DNA of 64,000 nucleotides from Chondrosia reniformis (lineage: Eukaryota > Porifera > Demospongiae > Chondrillida > Chondrillidae). The notes under the pieces are model-generated. The model saw nothing but the letters and a program-made list of their open reading frames with translations, had not been told where the DNA came from and ran no database searches. The translations under genes were made by a program, and so were the position numbers. Every line of letters begins with the position of its first letter. Position 1 is the first letter of the stretch. Of the stretch, positions 1 to 11,900 are shown piece by piece. Where the stretch lies: positions 2,046,001 through 2,110,000 of the forward strand of contig OX359197.1 in assembly GCA_947172415.1 (NCBI GenBank), in the 5' to 3' direction.

Positions 1-837
1 GTCTGCTTTAGCAATAATTGCATTTAGTTCTTTAAAGGGAACAATGTATTATAATATATGTTATGCATTCCAGGGATTATTAACATACCCTCAGATCTCA
101 ATGGCAATCGATGCTCAACCAAGGTGCCATCTTCATCTGATGATTCGTCAGTCATAAAGGCTGGACTCAATTGCTCCCACTTGTTAATATTTTCATGGCT
201 GATCACAGCAGTCCTTTGTACCCAAAGCTGCATACAAAACAAAATTAACAAATATAATTTGAACACCAAATGTTAAGATGCAAAAATATCAATCTGGTTT
301 CAGCAAAACATTTACTAATCCTGTGTTTTCGACCTTGGAAGGTGATATGGAATCATCTGCCTGAACAACAGCTGTGTTTAATTTCTTTTTTGCCTTCATA
401 TTTTGGCTGCTAACCGAACTGCAAAGAAAAAAGAAATATGACATGACAAACCAGACACCTGCTCAAATTATCACATGTAGGGCTTGGAAAGCCATACAGA
501 ACCTATAGCTATTAGCAGAACAAAGCAAATTCAAATTAAAGTTTCATCTTAAAACTCACGGCTCAGACACATATTGGTTAACCGGATATCTAAGAACCAG
601 CAAGTAGTTCGAGTTTTGAGGGGGCACCAGGCGCCCCACGAGTTTTTTAAACTCGAAATACTTGTTTCTCCAAGAGTACAAATTTGGCTTCAAACTCATC
701 CAAAATTCTGTTGAGAGACTCTATATCTCTGTTTGAGCTGTGGCCACCAAATCTTCTACACTTTGTAATCGATTGTGACTTGTCATGGATGGAGGAACCT
801 GTACTGGCACAGAACCATAAAAGGAACCTGCGGACAT
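1..837 (-). pseudogene. Degenerate multi-exon gene, copy 1 (3' exon outside window)
   Basis: Possible start ATG at 837-835 (MSAGSFYGSVPVQ...). The reading frame is lost at about 732-738, where an in-frame TAG lies between AQTEI and ESLNRILDEF, a coiled-coil-like stretch that continues in another frame. A 64-bp palindromic repeat (601-664) interrupts the coding sequence just after. Downstream exons look intact: a segment ending YPVNQYVSEP with a GTGAGT donor near 560, then 316-418, then 89-227 (KWEQLSPAFMTDESSDEDG), with matching splice phases. The product is acidic and Ser/Asp-rich. I believe the SPAFMTDESSDE motif recurs in sponge multi-copy proteins of unknown function, but I cannot name the family. 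It could be a decayed mobile-element-associated gene. Confidence 0.55.
601..664. repeat. 64-bp palindromic short repeat, copy a
   Basis: Terminal inverted repeats CAAGTAGTTCGAG and CTCGAAATACTTG enclose a GC-rich hairpin (GGGGGCACCAGGCGCCCC). It interrupts the coding sequence of the degenerate gene at 1-837. Diverged relatives lie at 25958-26015 and, inverted and partial, near 30075-30114. A very small fold-back element is the simplest reading. Confidence 0.75.
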
Positions 838-1829
838 CTTTCAGTTAAAAGTAGCTGAAAACACAAATGAAAATTGTGATTTTAGAAGTCTACAATATAT
901 GAAGCCTATCTTTGCATATATACCCATCTAATACTAAAAATAAATATTACAAAACACTGAAGCAGCAGATGGTTGCAATGAATCATGCTAACCTATAGTG
1001 GAAGTGACTATTACTAACCTAAAAACACATGCATATATACATACATCCGTATATACAGTCCTAATTGAATATATATACATAAGGCTGTGTAAACAATGAG
1101 CAATGCATATGTAACCTACTTTTTTTAGTAAGATTACTTGCAATTAAAATGTAGCAGAATATATGTGACTCTAAAAGTTACTAAACAAACATATTCCTCA
1201 ATATAAGCACTAGTTCAACTGCTCTCTAGGTAGGAAATTGAAATGAGCTGCATAGCTGACTTACCCAAGAGTATAAGAGGCCAAAGCCTAGCCTCTGTCC
1301 CTGCTGCAATAGACTGGTATCTAAAAGTACCATCAAGAGACACAAAAACCTATAGTTACGGAAACTGAGTATACATATAGTGTGATGTGGCTGATTTCAA
1401 TTCTACACAGGATAGAATAGATTACCCATTGCTGAGAAAGTCAAGGTGCTTGAACTATTTGATGTAGTAAAGTCATACGTAAAGGTTCGGATCCTCTAGA
1501 CCATAGTTGGCAAGCTTTTCAGCTGTAGAAAGCCTCAATACTTCTTGTAAAGCAAAGGATATTAATTATGAAAGTATTTTTGTTTTTCTTGCATGCCGAA
1601 CCCTTAAATATTCATAAATGTATTAAAATATAAATTAATGTAGAACTCCTTAAATGTATACTCCTGTTACGTAATTGCTGAGAAATCTATCAGACCTGTG
1701 GTTACACAGTTAACAGGAGCCCATTGTATATGTGTAATACTCATCAAGTGCACCCAACTGCTCCAAATTTAAGTGCGATTATACCATACTGGTCCTGATT
1801 AAGTATTAAACTACAAAGGTCCCATGCAC

Positions 1830-2686
1830 AATGATTTGGATAGCACCATCAGGCATGGAGCCAACTGCGTTTGGATTATTTCCAAGGAGCTACTTTTTAA
1901 CGCATAGGAAAATGCTGCCATTCTGTTCTTCGCCTGCTTCAGTACATGTTAAAGACACCAATGAAGATGTAGATGGTCACAGAGGCAATCCTGTTCCAAT
2001 ATATAGTCAGGCTTCCCATTACACTATGGTTTCCTCCCTCTAGAAACACATTAACACAGTCACCTCGGGTTAAGTTGGCTGTTTTATCCTTGATACAAGA
2101 GATCACATCGTCTCCACACTTTGTTATTGTAAAAGTAAAATTAACAGAGGAGCTATTGAGACACATCGCATTCCCAAAATTATCATGTAGATCGAGAATC
2201 ACCAGTACTAGCAAATAATTTGTATCTTCTTTAATTTTTATGGTCACTTTGACAATCATTTTTTCCTGCATTTTACGTATAAGGTGAATAAATGGACAAC
2301 CCAAATGTACTTCTATAATACTCTTTTTAAGATATCAGTATATAGTCATGCATCTGTATATAAGTAACAGAAAAGGCTTTTGTTTCAGCCCAATCGTTTA
2401 AGCATTGAAAATATATCAGCTGCTAACAAACAAAAATATATGCCATATACGTACATATATACTTTTGAATCTGGTCAATTTGGATATGTGGAGTATGTGA
2501 GTTTAAAATCAATAAAAGAAATTCTTTCCATCCATTCAAACAATCCCTACTCCATCCTCCCCATGCATGTCTTGAGGTTTAGTTTTAGGACTTTGCCGAA
2601 TATAAGTATTGCAATTAGCTGAGAGTAGTAACCAGGCTAATTGAGAGAGCAGATCCTCGTATTCCCAAATTCCCAGAATTCAGCAA
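1830..2686 (-). pseudogene. Eroded MATE transporter paralogue
   Basis: 2516-2686 is almost identical to 6778-6935 of the intact MATE gene (inner part of exon 1), including runs from the LNLKTWGGWSRDCLNGWKEFL-coding stretch, but with small insertions. 1830-1872 matches the later part of the same exon at about 6677-6716 (PDGAIQI region). Order and orientation are as in the intact gene. The 640 bp between them is unrelated and includes an open frame at 1939-2304. This is a decayed tandem copy of the transporter lying downstream of its intact relative. Confidence 0.75.
1939..2304 (-). other. 121-codon open frame, possible extracellular-domain fragment
   Basis: The frame encodes a beta-rich, Cys-containing, N-glycosylation-rich segment (MCLNSSSVNFTFTITKCGDD, ANLTRGDCVNVF). 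This looks more like part of a secreted or surface protein than chance. No signal peptide, clear splice sites or neighbouring exons were found, and it sits inside the eroded MATE copy. It may be an orphaned exon of a surface-protein gene. I do not recognise the domain. Confidence 0.3.
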
Positions 2687-3722
2687 AAGGACATCTGAAT
2701 CTCATACGTGATAATAATAATTCCTGGTATATATGGCTAAGTTGCACCCGCCAGTGGTTTCCTAAAGCTCTAAAGTGTCTAAAGTAGGGAGTAGTCACGG
2801 TTTATGGGGGTTTCATATATAGGAAAAATGATATCAATGCAACTAATGTACAGTATGTGCAACCACAGATATCCTAACACATGATGCAATAACAAATAGT
2901 ATTACACAACACACATTTAATGGAGTTACATTAACTGTACCCATTTTAGTAATTAGTAATCACATTCAGTACATCAATGCAACACCTTAATACATCCCTT
3001 GGCTTATTAATTCTAAAGTACTACTGATTGCTCCGAAATTGGTTTAATAATTACTTTCTATAAACACACATACCTTTTAGCATATATTAACTGAGTGATG
3101 TATAATTACAGCCTTTTTAGGAGTTCGGTAATTCAATATAAGTAGACTGCTTCAGTTGTTACCCAGATTTCCATTCAATGATGTAAGGCTTTAGATGCTG
3201 GGTTATGTGGAGTTCCTTCATTTCAAGTTGAAGATGGAATTGTAATCTTTGGTCAAGATCGACTTAATGTTGTAGAAGATCTTTTGGATGGATGGACTGA
3301 TGTAACAAGCAAATTGTGATTCTCTTATAGTTTGGATATACGTATATCTCTACTGGAGATTTCTAGCTAAAATTTAACTTTTCAGTCATATGGAACCATA
3401 GTTAACTAATACGTATGTCTGAATCGTATTTAGTGAGTTTTAGTTTCTAATTGACTTGTAAACAAAGTTTGTCTCCTACTGTAAGATATGCATTTATATA
3501 AGTACATGTAATTATGAATTTCCACTCCACACAGTAGTGTCACCTAAGAATCCGAATGCATGCAGTTAGTACTTTACACTAGACAGATGACATAAGCTAT
3601 ACATGTATGTATGTAATTTAATTAACTCTTAAGAAAGACACTTGTATCCCTATTTAGATGTAGTGGTACTGATGAACATATGAGGGATAGGGTATGTATG
3701 TAATTATATAATTAAGAACAAT
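2687..3722. other. Intergenic, no gene seen
   Basis: About 1 kb of AT-rich sequence between the dead MATE fragments and the stop codon of the intact MATE gene. It would hold that gene's 3' UTR. I see no coding exon, no terminal inverted repeats and no tandem repeat. Confidence 0.6.
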
Positions 3723-6700
3723 TTAGCAATAAAAATGTGAAGCAGTTGTTTCATTAATATTACTTGTTTCATTAGATGAATTCTCCAGACCATAAAATAG
3801 ACATAATTCTCTTTGATAGACAAACAGCTTGCTCATAGTTGCTGATAATGCCTGTAGCATCGTAATTAAGCAAAAAAATATAACTTGAACTGAAAGCACC
3901 TTGAATGAGATACTCACGGAACCTACACTCTCATTTTCTAAAGATTCTTTTTGTTCTGCAATATTCATGTCAGTTGGAACAGTTTGGGATGGTCCAACCT
4001 GATTTTTCATTATTTTCTCACTTTCTTCATTCGACTGTTCTGTTTGATTTGTAATCATTTTGTCAGGAGAATCTGTCTGAGATGGACCATTCCTTGTTAT
4101 TTTATTGTTTTTATTTATGGAAGTATCTTTTGTCAGGAAATGGCATTCATTCTGTGTCCCTGTAGCCATCATTTTTGCATTTTTGGAATGTTTTTCCCAA
4201 TTGATACAAAGTATTACGACAATGTATATCAATAATGCCACTCCACTCCCTACACCTATACCAGCATAGTATCCAAATGTTCCCATCTTCAAAGCAATAA
4301 CTAATGCAGCACCAAATGGTATGCCAATTATACCAAAGCTAATTGCAGTTAGAATTCCTCCAAATACTTGCAAACCAGTACCTCGTAGAACACCCCCTAG
4401 AACAAACTGGGTATATTTTAGCAATATCATTGCTAAATACATTAACAATGGAAGTGCAATGCTTTTTAAGAGACATTCATCACTTGTTAGTATAAGTGGT
4501 ATGTAGTCCTTCAGAGTCAAAGATACGACCTGCACAGTGGACATCCATACACCAAATAGTAAGAATGTGATGAACAAAGATTTCTTAGCTTCACTTGGTC
4601 TACCTATATACGTATCAAAGCCACAATACAGTACAGTACAATACAGTACCCCATTAGGGACCAAAGATGGTCTTTCAAAAGGTGACCTATCTCAAAATAT
4701 TTATACATAAATAGTTAATATACACATCAAATACTATATTGCCTGAAGGAGATTATATATTAACTCTCCTTAATACACAAGACCTACAGTTATATGTATA
4801 TAAAAATGTCATATATATATATTATACCATATGCCTGTTCTCGGTCTTACATACAATATTTTAAATATAGGCCATGTATTGCTCTATATACGTATGCATA
4901 AGTGTACGTAATGATCTTGATGTTTCTATATACGTACATTCAATTTGCTGGTAACAGGGTATATGCATTTTACAGTGGCACCTATACAATATATATAGTG
5001 CAATGCATGAGGATTCACAGAAGATCAAGATAAAGAAAAAGACAAAGACTCCCAGGATCACTGATGAAGGGTGGAATTCCCAGAAACGGCTGTCTGACCC
5101 AGTGGAGAAGAAGATGAAAGAAGGGAAAAGAAGGAAGAAAAGACTCCTGTATCTTCATCTAAAGCTCTCTTTAGGTTTAGTTCCCCTATAGGCTCTTTTT
5201 ACAGAATAGGCATATAGCATGTAGGAAAATGGTATCTTAGATTTTTCATGACTTAAACCTGCACTATGATAGCCCTTTATGCGCGAGTGACGCATATTTG
5301 CGTCAATTAATTAGGTATCTTCAATAGCGAGTGCCGCATATTTGCGTCAAAGATACCATGGACGTTTTGTAGTAAGATTTACAGAGCTACATAACACTGC
5401 TGCAGCCGAAATGTTGGCGATACAAAGACTAAAGACGGTGGTTTATTTGTGCGCCTTATTCTGCTTGCCACGCTTCACTTGACGGTTTGCAGACCTGCCA
5501 AGGCTAGGCTTAGAGCATGCGTGAGACTTTCTCAAGAAATGAGTGAGACTGCCCTAAAAATGCGTGAGATTTCAAAAAAAAATTTCGGTCGATACGCTCG
5601 CGTACATTTCCCTCAATACCCTTACTGTTAACATTAGATGGCTAATACCATACATTACGTCATCAATTAAAAATGGAGGAGAAAGCGCCGCTACGCTTAC
5701 GGATTACTGCTAGATCATGAGTCTATAAGTCGTAATAAATGGGATACGGATAGATCATCGACAAGAATTTAAAGATATATACTCCACAGCCAAGGAATAG
5801 CCCCATCAGCCTGTATGGCTGATCTGCCTGCTGGGGGTCCTGCAAGACCTAGACTAGAGTGAGTGTGACAGTGAGTGAGAATCAGGAAAAGGCGTGAGAT
5901 CTGGCACAGATATGCGTGTGAGCGTGACATGACAGTCAAATGCGTGTGTCTCACGCCAGATGCGTGAGATTTGGCAGGTCTGGGTTTGGTAAACAATTTG
6001 TTTGAGGCTACGACGCTTCTCCAATGTTCTAGGGCTTTGAAAAGACTACATAAAGATATACCGTTACAAAAGGATAACCAGGGCTCTTCCTGACCGAATT
6101 TGCTTCCGTAGATAATCAGAGAAAGCTTCTTACCCGAAGGAACTTAGAAAACATAGCCGTGCTTACTTTCTTCACTAAAAGACGTAATATCTCGAAAATT
6201 AGAGCATCTTAGAAGCCAATAGAGCAACAAAATATGGCTAAAAATCGGCATCAAAGTTTTACCGTCATAAAGAGTTGCCACATTCCTATCGAGGTGACGA
6301 ATTTTAATTCCTTCCTCATGGTGTCCTTGTGACAATTAAATATCGCTTCTGGTGATTATTACGCCCACGTAATTATCTCGCGCATAAAGGGCTATATAAC
6401 TTGATTCTAGTTAACTATCCTATAAGTCAGAGCATTTTGTAACTTGTACTGTATAATTAAGTGTAAAATATAATATACTTGATTTTACTATATGGCCTGG
6501 GTAACTGTTCATAAGTACATACTATATAACCATATAATATTGTGTATATATGTAAATACACATACGTACGTACCTTCTCCAAGTTTAGTCCCAATGCGTA
6601 TACACAGTACCATGCCAAGTGAATATGGCCCTTGATAAAGTATTGTGCTGTAGGCTGATAATATTCCAAATACACCAATTTGTATAGCACCGTCAGGCAT

Positions 6701-7552
6701 AAAGCCAACTATATAATATCCTATACTAATGGCCCACCAATCTAAACAGAACATAAATACTCCTGGAACTGCCAATGAAAGAAATTCTTTCCATCCATTT
6801 AAACAATCCCTACTCCATCCTCCCCATGTCTTGAGGTTTAGTTTTATGACTTTGCCTAATATAAGTATTGCAATTAGCTGAGAGTAGTAACACAGGCTAA
6901 TTGAGAGAGCAGATCCTCGTATTCCCAAATTCAGTACAATCACAAAGATGTAGTTGGCCACTACATTCATAACATTGCCAATTATTCCAGTCAAAATAAA
7001 AGGTATAACAATGCCCTGAGCTTGATAGTATCGAGTGAGGAGATACTGAAAGATTTGTGCTGGAATACCTGCATAAAATATTTCCAGAAATTTACCAACT
7101 TCATCTATAACACAAGGTGGTTGATGGAGCAGGTGTAGAATGGACACAGTTTGAGAGAGAATTGAGTATTGTAGAAGCAGCACCAGACAGAGGATAAGGA
7201 TTGCCCTTTGAAGTATAGTCCCCACTCTCAAGAGGTTTCCAGCACCATAAGCCTGAGACACTAAAGTGTCCACTCCTGATAGGAATCCAAATGAAACTGA
7301 ATTAATGATGAAATTTATGACACCCATACCAAGTTGCAATGCTGCAAGGACGGTTACGGCATTAGTCTCCAAGTGCCCCACAAAGGCTACCGAAACAAAG
7401 AAAGGAATTTCAAGGAAAAAGTAGGTTAAAGCAATTGGAATAGCCTGGTAAATCTGTACCTTAGCTTCTTCTTTGGCCCAAGAGAAAACTTTTAATAACT
7501 TCTTACAACTCTTAAACTTTAAAAATCTCTGTATCCCTCTCTGTTCCTTCAT
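3723..7552 (-). CDS. MATE-family multidrug and toxin extrusion transporter (SLC47-like)
   Basis: Two exons, 7552-6574 and 4603-3723, joined in phase 1 (…KLGEG then RPSEAKK…) with a GTACGT donor and an ATATAG acceptor. The product is about 619 aa, somewhat longer than vertebrate SLC47 proteins (about 570). Exon 1 gives TM1-8 of the MATE fold, including GFLSGVDTLVSQAYGAGN, the usual signature near TM2. Exon 2 has GGVLRGTGLQ, the conserved motif of the second half. A hydrophilic loop of about 100 aa rich in Gln, Ser and Thr follows, then a hydrophobic segment like the 13th TM of animal MATEs. Such proteins export organic cations by proton exchange across the plasma membrane. The start at 7552 precedes a basic N-terminus. 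The 1970-bp intron carries two repeats. Confidence 0.93.
4985..5200 (+). repeat. Short interspersed repeat with hammerhead-like core, copy 1
   Basis: Best-preserved copy of a family of about 200 bp also seen at 26311-26380, 35808-35968 and 43735-43862. The central part reads CTGATGA (5061-5067), a GGG/CCC hairpin (5069-5081), GAAAC (5083-5087), a four-base loop and GTC (5092-5094). Flanking bases GGATCA and TGACCC can pair except at one position. It lies in the MATE intron, just before the large DNA transposon. Confidence 0.7.
5272..6392. mobile_element. TA-flanked non-autonomous DNA transposon, 1.12 kb
   Basis: Terminal inverted repeats GCCCTTTATGCGCGAG (5272-5287) and CTCGCGCATAAAGGGC (6377-6392) are perfect. 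They are flanked on both sides by TA (5270-5271, 6393-6394), the target duplication of Tc1/mariner-type elements. Subterminal CGCATATTTGCGTCA occurs twice (5290-5350). Internal repeats built on TGCGTGAGA and an inverted pair near 5490 and 5968 lie inside. No transposase frame of useful length is present, so it would depend on an enzyme made elsewhere. It lies within the MATE intron and is locally richer in CpG. Confidence 0.9.
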
Positions 7553-7907
7553 AGTTCTTAAACTCGTGGTTTTCTATATAATGTATCACTGGCTAGCTGA
7601 GAGCCTGGTAACAGTCATGGAATATAGTGTGATTTCCTATATAATAGTATTAAAGGAAAGAATGATGCAAGGTATGCTTTCACAGCTCAACATTCATTTG
7701 CATCCATATAAAATCAAAAGAATATATGTAATTACGTATTATTAATTCTATTTTGAGTTTGCCATTGAATTACATGCTCGAGTAATCTGAAAAAATGTGT
7801 GTTCCGCTTATGAAAGCTAGTACCTTAATGTCTTATATTATGTTAGGATGAACAGTATACATACGTATATTTAGTCCAAAATGACTTCAGCCTATATAAC
7901 ATATATA

Positions 7908-8024
7908 CAGTGCAAGTTACAATATACTAAGGTAATCTAAATAATATAATTAATTAATTAAAGTAAAATTTAATATTGTATATACGTATGTTATAATTAC
8001 CTTAGTATATGGTAACTTGTACTG
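7908..8024. mobile_element. 117-bp MITE with CAGTGCAAGTTACAAT ends
   Basis: Left end CAGTGCAAGTTACAATATAC and right end GTATATGGTAACTTGTACTG form inverted repeats about 30 bp long with TA on both sides (7906-7907, 8025-8026). The centre is AT-only. Single ends of the same family occur near 6438-6456, 23467-23507 and 44973-44990. Confidence 0.85.
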
Positions 8025-8086
8025 TATATACGTATTTAACCTGAAGTATAATTTTTATGTGGTTAACATACATAATATATATAATA

Positions 8087-8598
8087 CAGTGGAGCACGGA
8101 TATAACGAACTTCAAATTGCAGTAAATTTATTTTCTTATAACCGAATTTCGTTATAAAAAAGATACGTTTTCAGCACGCATCGTTTTCCATACTCGTCAC
8201 GGTAAATTATAGATGGAATGTCTATAGCTCTAAGTCATTTGTTCGTTTTTTTGTAGTACATTGACAACAAAATAAATTATAAACGATCGCGTGATTTCGT
8301 AAACGTACGATTTTCAAGTTATAGAATGTCATGCAGGACTGTAACTAAAGAAGTTCGTTAGTGTAGTTTGTACTTTGCAATTTTCAAGCTCCTTCGCATC
8401 TTGCTTGATTTCCTTTTCTATGGCTACAAGATGTGGTAAGCTGGTAGCTCTTTCGTTATAAACGATTTTTTTCAAGATTCGCCCCTAAAATTTCGTTATA
8501 AACCGAAGGTTTTATGTTGTTTAAAACCGTTTTTTCAAAACGTTTCGTTACAACCGAAATTTCGTTAAATCCATGTTCGTTATAAACGTGTTCCACTG
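8087..8598. mobile_element. 512-bp TA-flanked element, pogo/Tigger-like ends
   Basis: Begins CAGTGGAGCACGGATATAAC and ends GTTATAAACGTGTTCCACTG, with TA at 8085-8086 and 8599-8600. CAGTGG ends followed by a repeated 'cgttata' theme are typical of pogo/Tigger-type elements of the Tc1/mariner superfamily. Internal sequence repeats the motif TTTCGTTATAAACG several times. No transposase is encoded. Confidence 0.88.
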
Positions 8599-8936
8599 TA
8601 TATATAAATAACTGCATCTAACTTATAATGCATATTTAAAATAGTATATATGAGACAATGTGCAATGTATGTACTATATCAGCTGAACTATACTGGTTAA
8701 CATTTTATATGATATATATCATAAATTCCAATGATTATCTGTATATCCCTGTTAATATACATATGAACATATGCACATAGATATAACAGTTAAAGTTTAA
8801 ATTTATTTGGCTAAATTATAAATTCACACTTGTACAAATTGAAATATATGCAACTGTTAGGGAAAAGTTAATGATAACACACTAAGCTGAACTACTAGCT
8901 GATGTAGCAAATTTCATGGATTATATAGTCAATAAA

Positions 8937-11900
8937 CTAGTTTATACTGTAAGTGCATGTGAGGAGAGGTTCTGTAAGATCTCTCTGTCCAGCTTCAGAA
9001 GTGTCCACATCTGTACTTGAAGGAATTGCCTCTTCTTCATTTTCCGTATCACTGGAGTCTGCAGCTGCTTTTGCTGAATTTGGCTTTAGGATTAGAGATA
9101 TTCTTTGAATATTAAAGTCTGAGTTATCATCTTTAGATGTGGTGGAAGGTTTACTTTGCTTCTTCTTTAATTGTTTAATCTTTATTGCTAAATATTTTTT
9201 GATTTTTTGTAGCTTCCTCTTAGTAATTGGTCCCAGGGGGGAATACTCAAAGTAGTGGTAAGTGAGGATTAAGAAAAACTCACATGTAACAACTGATCTT
9301 GATATATTTAAGACAATATCAAAGCTTTCACTATTGGTGTATAGCAGATAAGAGAAAAGTGCAATTAAATTTAGCAGAAAAGAGATATCAAGCCAATGTG
9401 CAAGATTCATTCTTAGATCTGCTGTCATTTTTGACTGCCAACTTTCAGGTAGGCATCGCTCAAAAGGAAGTTCTCTAAAAGGCCTAGCTATTATTTGAAA
9501 TGCAATGACTGCCAAAATGAGGTATATGATAACCAAATAAACTTGTTTGGATTCTAAAAAGAATTTTAGGAGAATGACAATTATTCGAACCAGTAAGCGC
9601 ACACCAACCCAAAATCCAAATTTAAGTCTAAATGAAGCCTGAAAGGTGTCCAAAAAATTCCAATACCACTGTTTTCGAATGCATCTTCTAAATAAATCAC
9701 CAAAAATTGACATTATTGTTATTGGAATCAAAAACCCAGTAAGGGCAAATAGTGCGGTTAATCCAAGTACTACATGTTTCGGGCTGCTGAAATATCCTAA
9801 TGTCCCATCATAAAGCCACACCCTTTTGCAAGATCTGGTTTCTGTACTACACAGCTCAGTGTACAATAAACATTTTACTACTGCATCTGTTGTCAAAGCA
9901 AATGAATACCATATAATTGTAGCTAAAACGGGTGTTATACGGGGCCCCACTTTTCTGTGAACTTTGTCAATATTGATGCATTTCAGTTTTGGTAGTAGAA
10001 ATGCAGAACCAACTATGATAAGTAGGTAAGTTGGAAAAGCAAATGAAAGAAATGTCCTAACAAATGGGTCTAGTCCATCATAGAGACAAGTTCCATAATT
10101 GATATTCAAGGTAAAAATGGAGAATATAATCTGAGTAGGATTGGAAGAGCTATTTTGGAGATTTTCACTATTTATGGATACAATATGGAGATATAGTAGA
10201 AATCCTCCTATAGATCTTGTTGTTATTGATAAGTTGAAAAAACATGTAATGAAGACCAGTATGGGACCAAAGAGAAGAAAAGCCACAATAAACCAAAGTC
10301 CACTGTTTGAACACACATGACATTTAAAGGAGCCGAGGACATCACTTTTTCCTTCAGGACATTGACTGCAAAGTACTCCGACTCGTCCATTATCGCAAAT
10401 ATCATTTCCCCTAATTAATGAAAATCTGATATTTCCATGGCTTTCCTTACAGTATCCTCTGGGACAAATCTTGCTAAAGAGAATGTGATTACTAGAATTA
10501 TTTTGAATGCCACCCCAAAAATGCTGTGGTAAACTAAATGAGAGGTCCTGCAAATGGCATTTAATTCCATTCTTTTTCAAAAACACAAAGCAAATACACT
10601 CCTTAAAAGATCTGCCCTTCAGCAGGAAATATCCTGGAGGGCAAGTGGAATATATTTCTACCTTTACTGTATTGTAGAGGTACACTTTTTCAGAACTGTA
10701 GTATAAAGGCGTATTACTGAAGAGTGGAACTTGCAGATGTAGGAAAGTGAAATTTGTGTTATTTTCAGGTGCAACTCGAGGAAAAGTTATAATGTTGCAT
10801 TGACGAAATAATTCCTGATTCCATAAATTTTTCATATTGGATGTAACTGTTGTATTTTTATACATTTTGATGATTTCAGCTGTTTTGCTTTTCATTATGT
10901 TAACATGAAGAGGTGTTTGAAGCATTACATTCATATCAGCGAGCACCAGCAAGTGTAAAGTAACTTGCTGACCTGGGTAGATCTTAACTGTTTCAAATGT
11001 ACATTCTCTCAGACGGCTGTATCTACCATTGATAAAATCTTGCTGCCTCGAGAAATTGGTGCAGTTACAGATTCTCCTGGGTAAGGAAGATTGTGTTTTC
11101 TCAAAATAATATACACTGACATATTTATTGCGTGATCGAAAGTTTGTTTTATTAAAAATTGCCTCCTTGAAAATTTCAGTAGCCCCCACTTTTCTTCTTT
11201 TGCTAGATACCTTTGTGTATAGTTTACAGCTGTTAACATTTGAATTAAATATTTCATTTCCACTCTTGCTTGCTGTATTGTTTAGTAGGATGATATTTCG
11301 ATATTTTGTTATATCTCTCTTTTCAGCTTGAGTTACATAACTTCCATTGTCATGGATAAATTGAAAGAAGCATGAGCAACCATTTCTCAACTGAAAACTG
11401 CAATTATCATGAATGTATATTCCTCCGCCCACTAGAAATGCTCTATTTTTTGTAATAGTAAGAAGACTATTATTTCTCAATAACAGCATTGAATTTCCCA
11501 GAAAATGGATGCCAGCCCCATAAGGAGAGCGATTATCACTGATCAAGTTCCTTAGACCATGTAATTCCATATTTGTATCTTGGAGCAGAAGACCTTTGCC
11601 CCAATTCTTTTCTATTGTACTGTTTTGAAACAACACCCTATTTCTGCCTTGGAAACCAATAAGATACACAATGCCTCTCCATGGATACTCTGTTGGGCAT
11701 TTAATTTTGTAATTTAAATAATCACTTTGGAGGAAAAAGTTTTTTATATAGCGGCTTCTTACACATATATTTGTAGACCTGTCCCTATACTTTATAACAT
11801 CATTTTTCTGGAACATATTGTTCTGTAAAACTAATTGCCTGGTAAAAAACTTAACCTTTTGACTTGGGCTATTCTGTGGGCGTATCTCTACTTGTTTAGC

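Larger units (their letters stand above)
1..1353. repeat. Direct segmental duplication, copy 1
   Basis: This stretch is nearly identical to 14733-16081, with scattered substitutions and one 4-bp length change near 1045/15777. It continues off the left edge of the window, because the second copy has a terminal exon just to its left. Homology ends abruptly after 1353. The copies lie in the same orientation about 14.7 kb apart and flank the MATE and beta-helix genes. Both carry the same damaged gene, so the damage came before the duplication. Confidence 0.95.
7553..8936. other. Intergenic spacer with two mobile elements
   Basis: About 1.4 kb between the MATE start codon and the stop of the beta-helix gene. 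It contains the MITE at 7908-8024 and the 512-bp element at 8087-8598. A minus-strand AATAAA at 8802-8807 is a likely polyadenylation signal for the gene at 8937-13097. The 350 bp next to the MATE start should hold its promoter, but no clear element was recognised. Confidence 0.6.

Noticed and set aside
5449-5996. Small frames at 5449-5631 (+) and 5769-5996 (-)
   Set aside because: Both lie inside the TA-flanked transposon and arise from its internal TGCGTGAGA repeats. Neither resembles a transposase.
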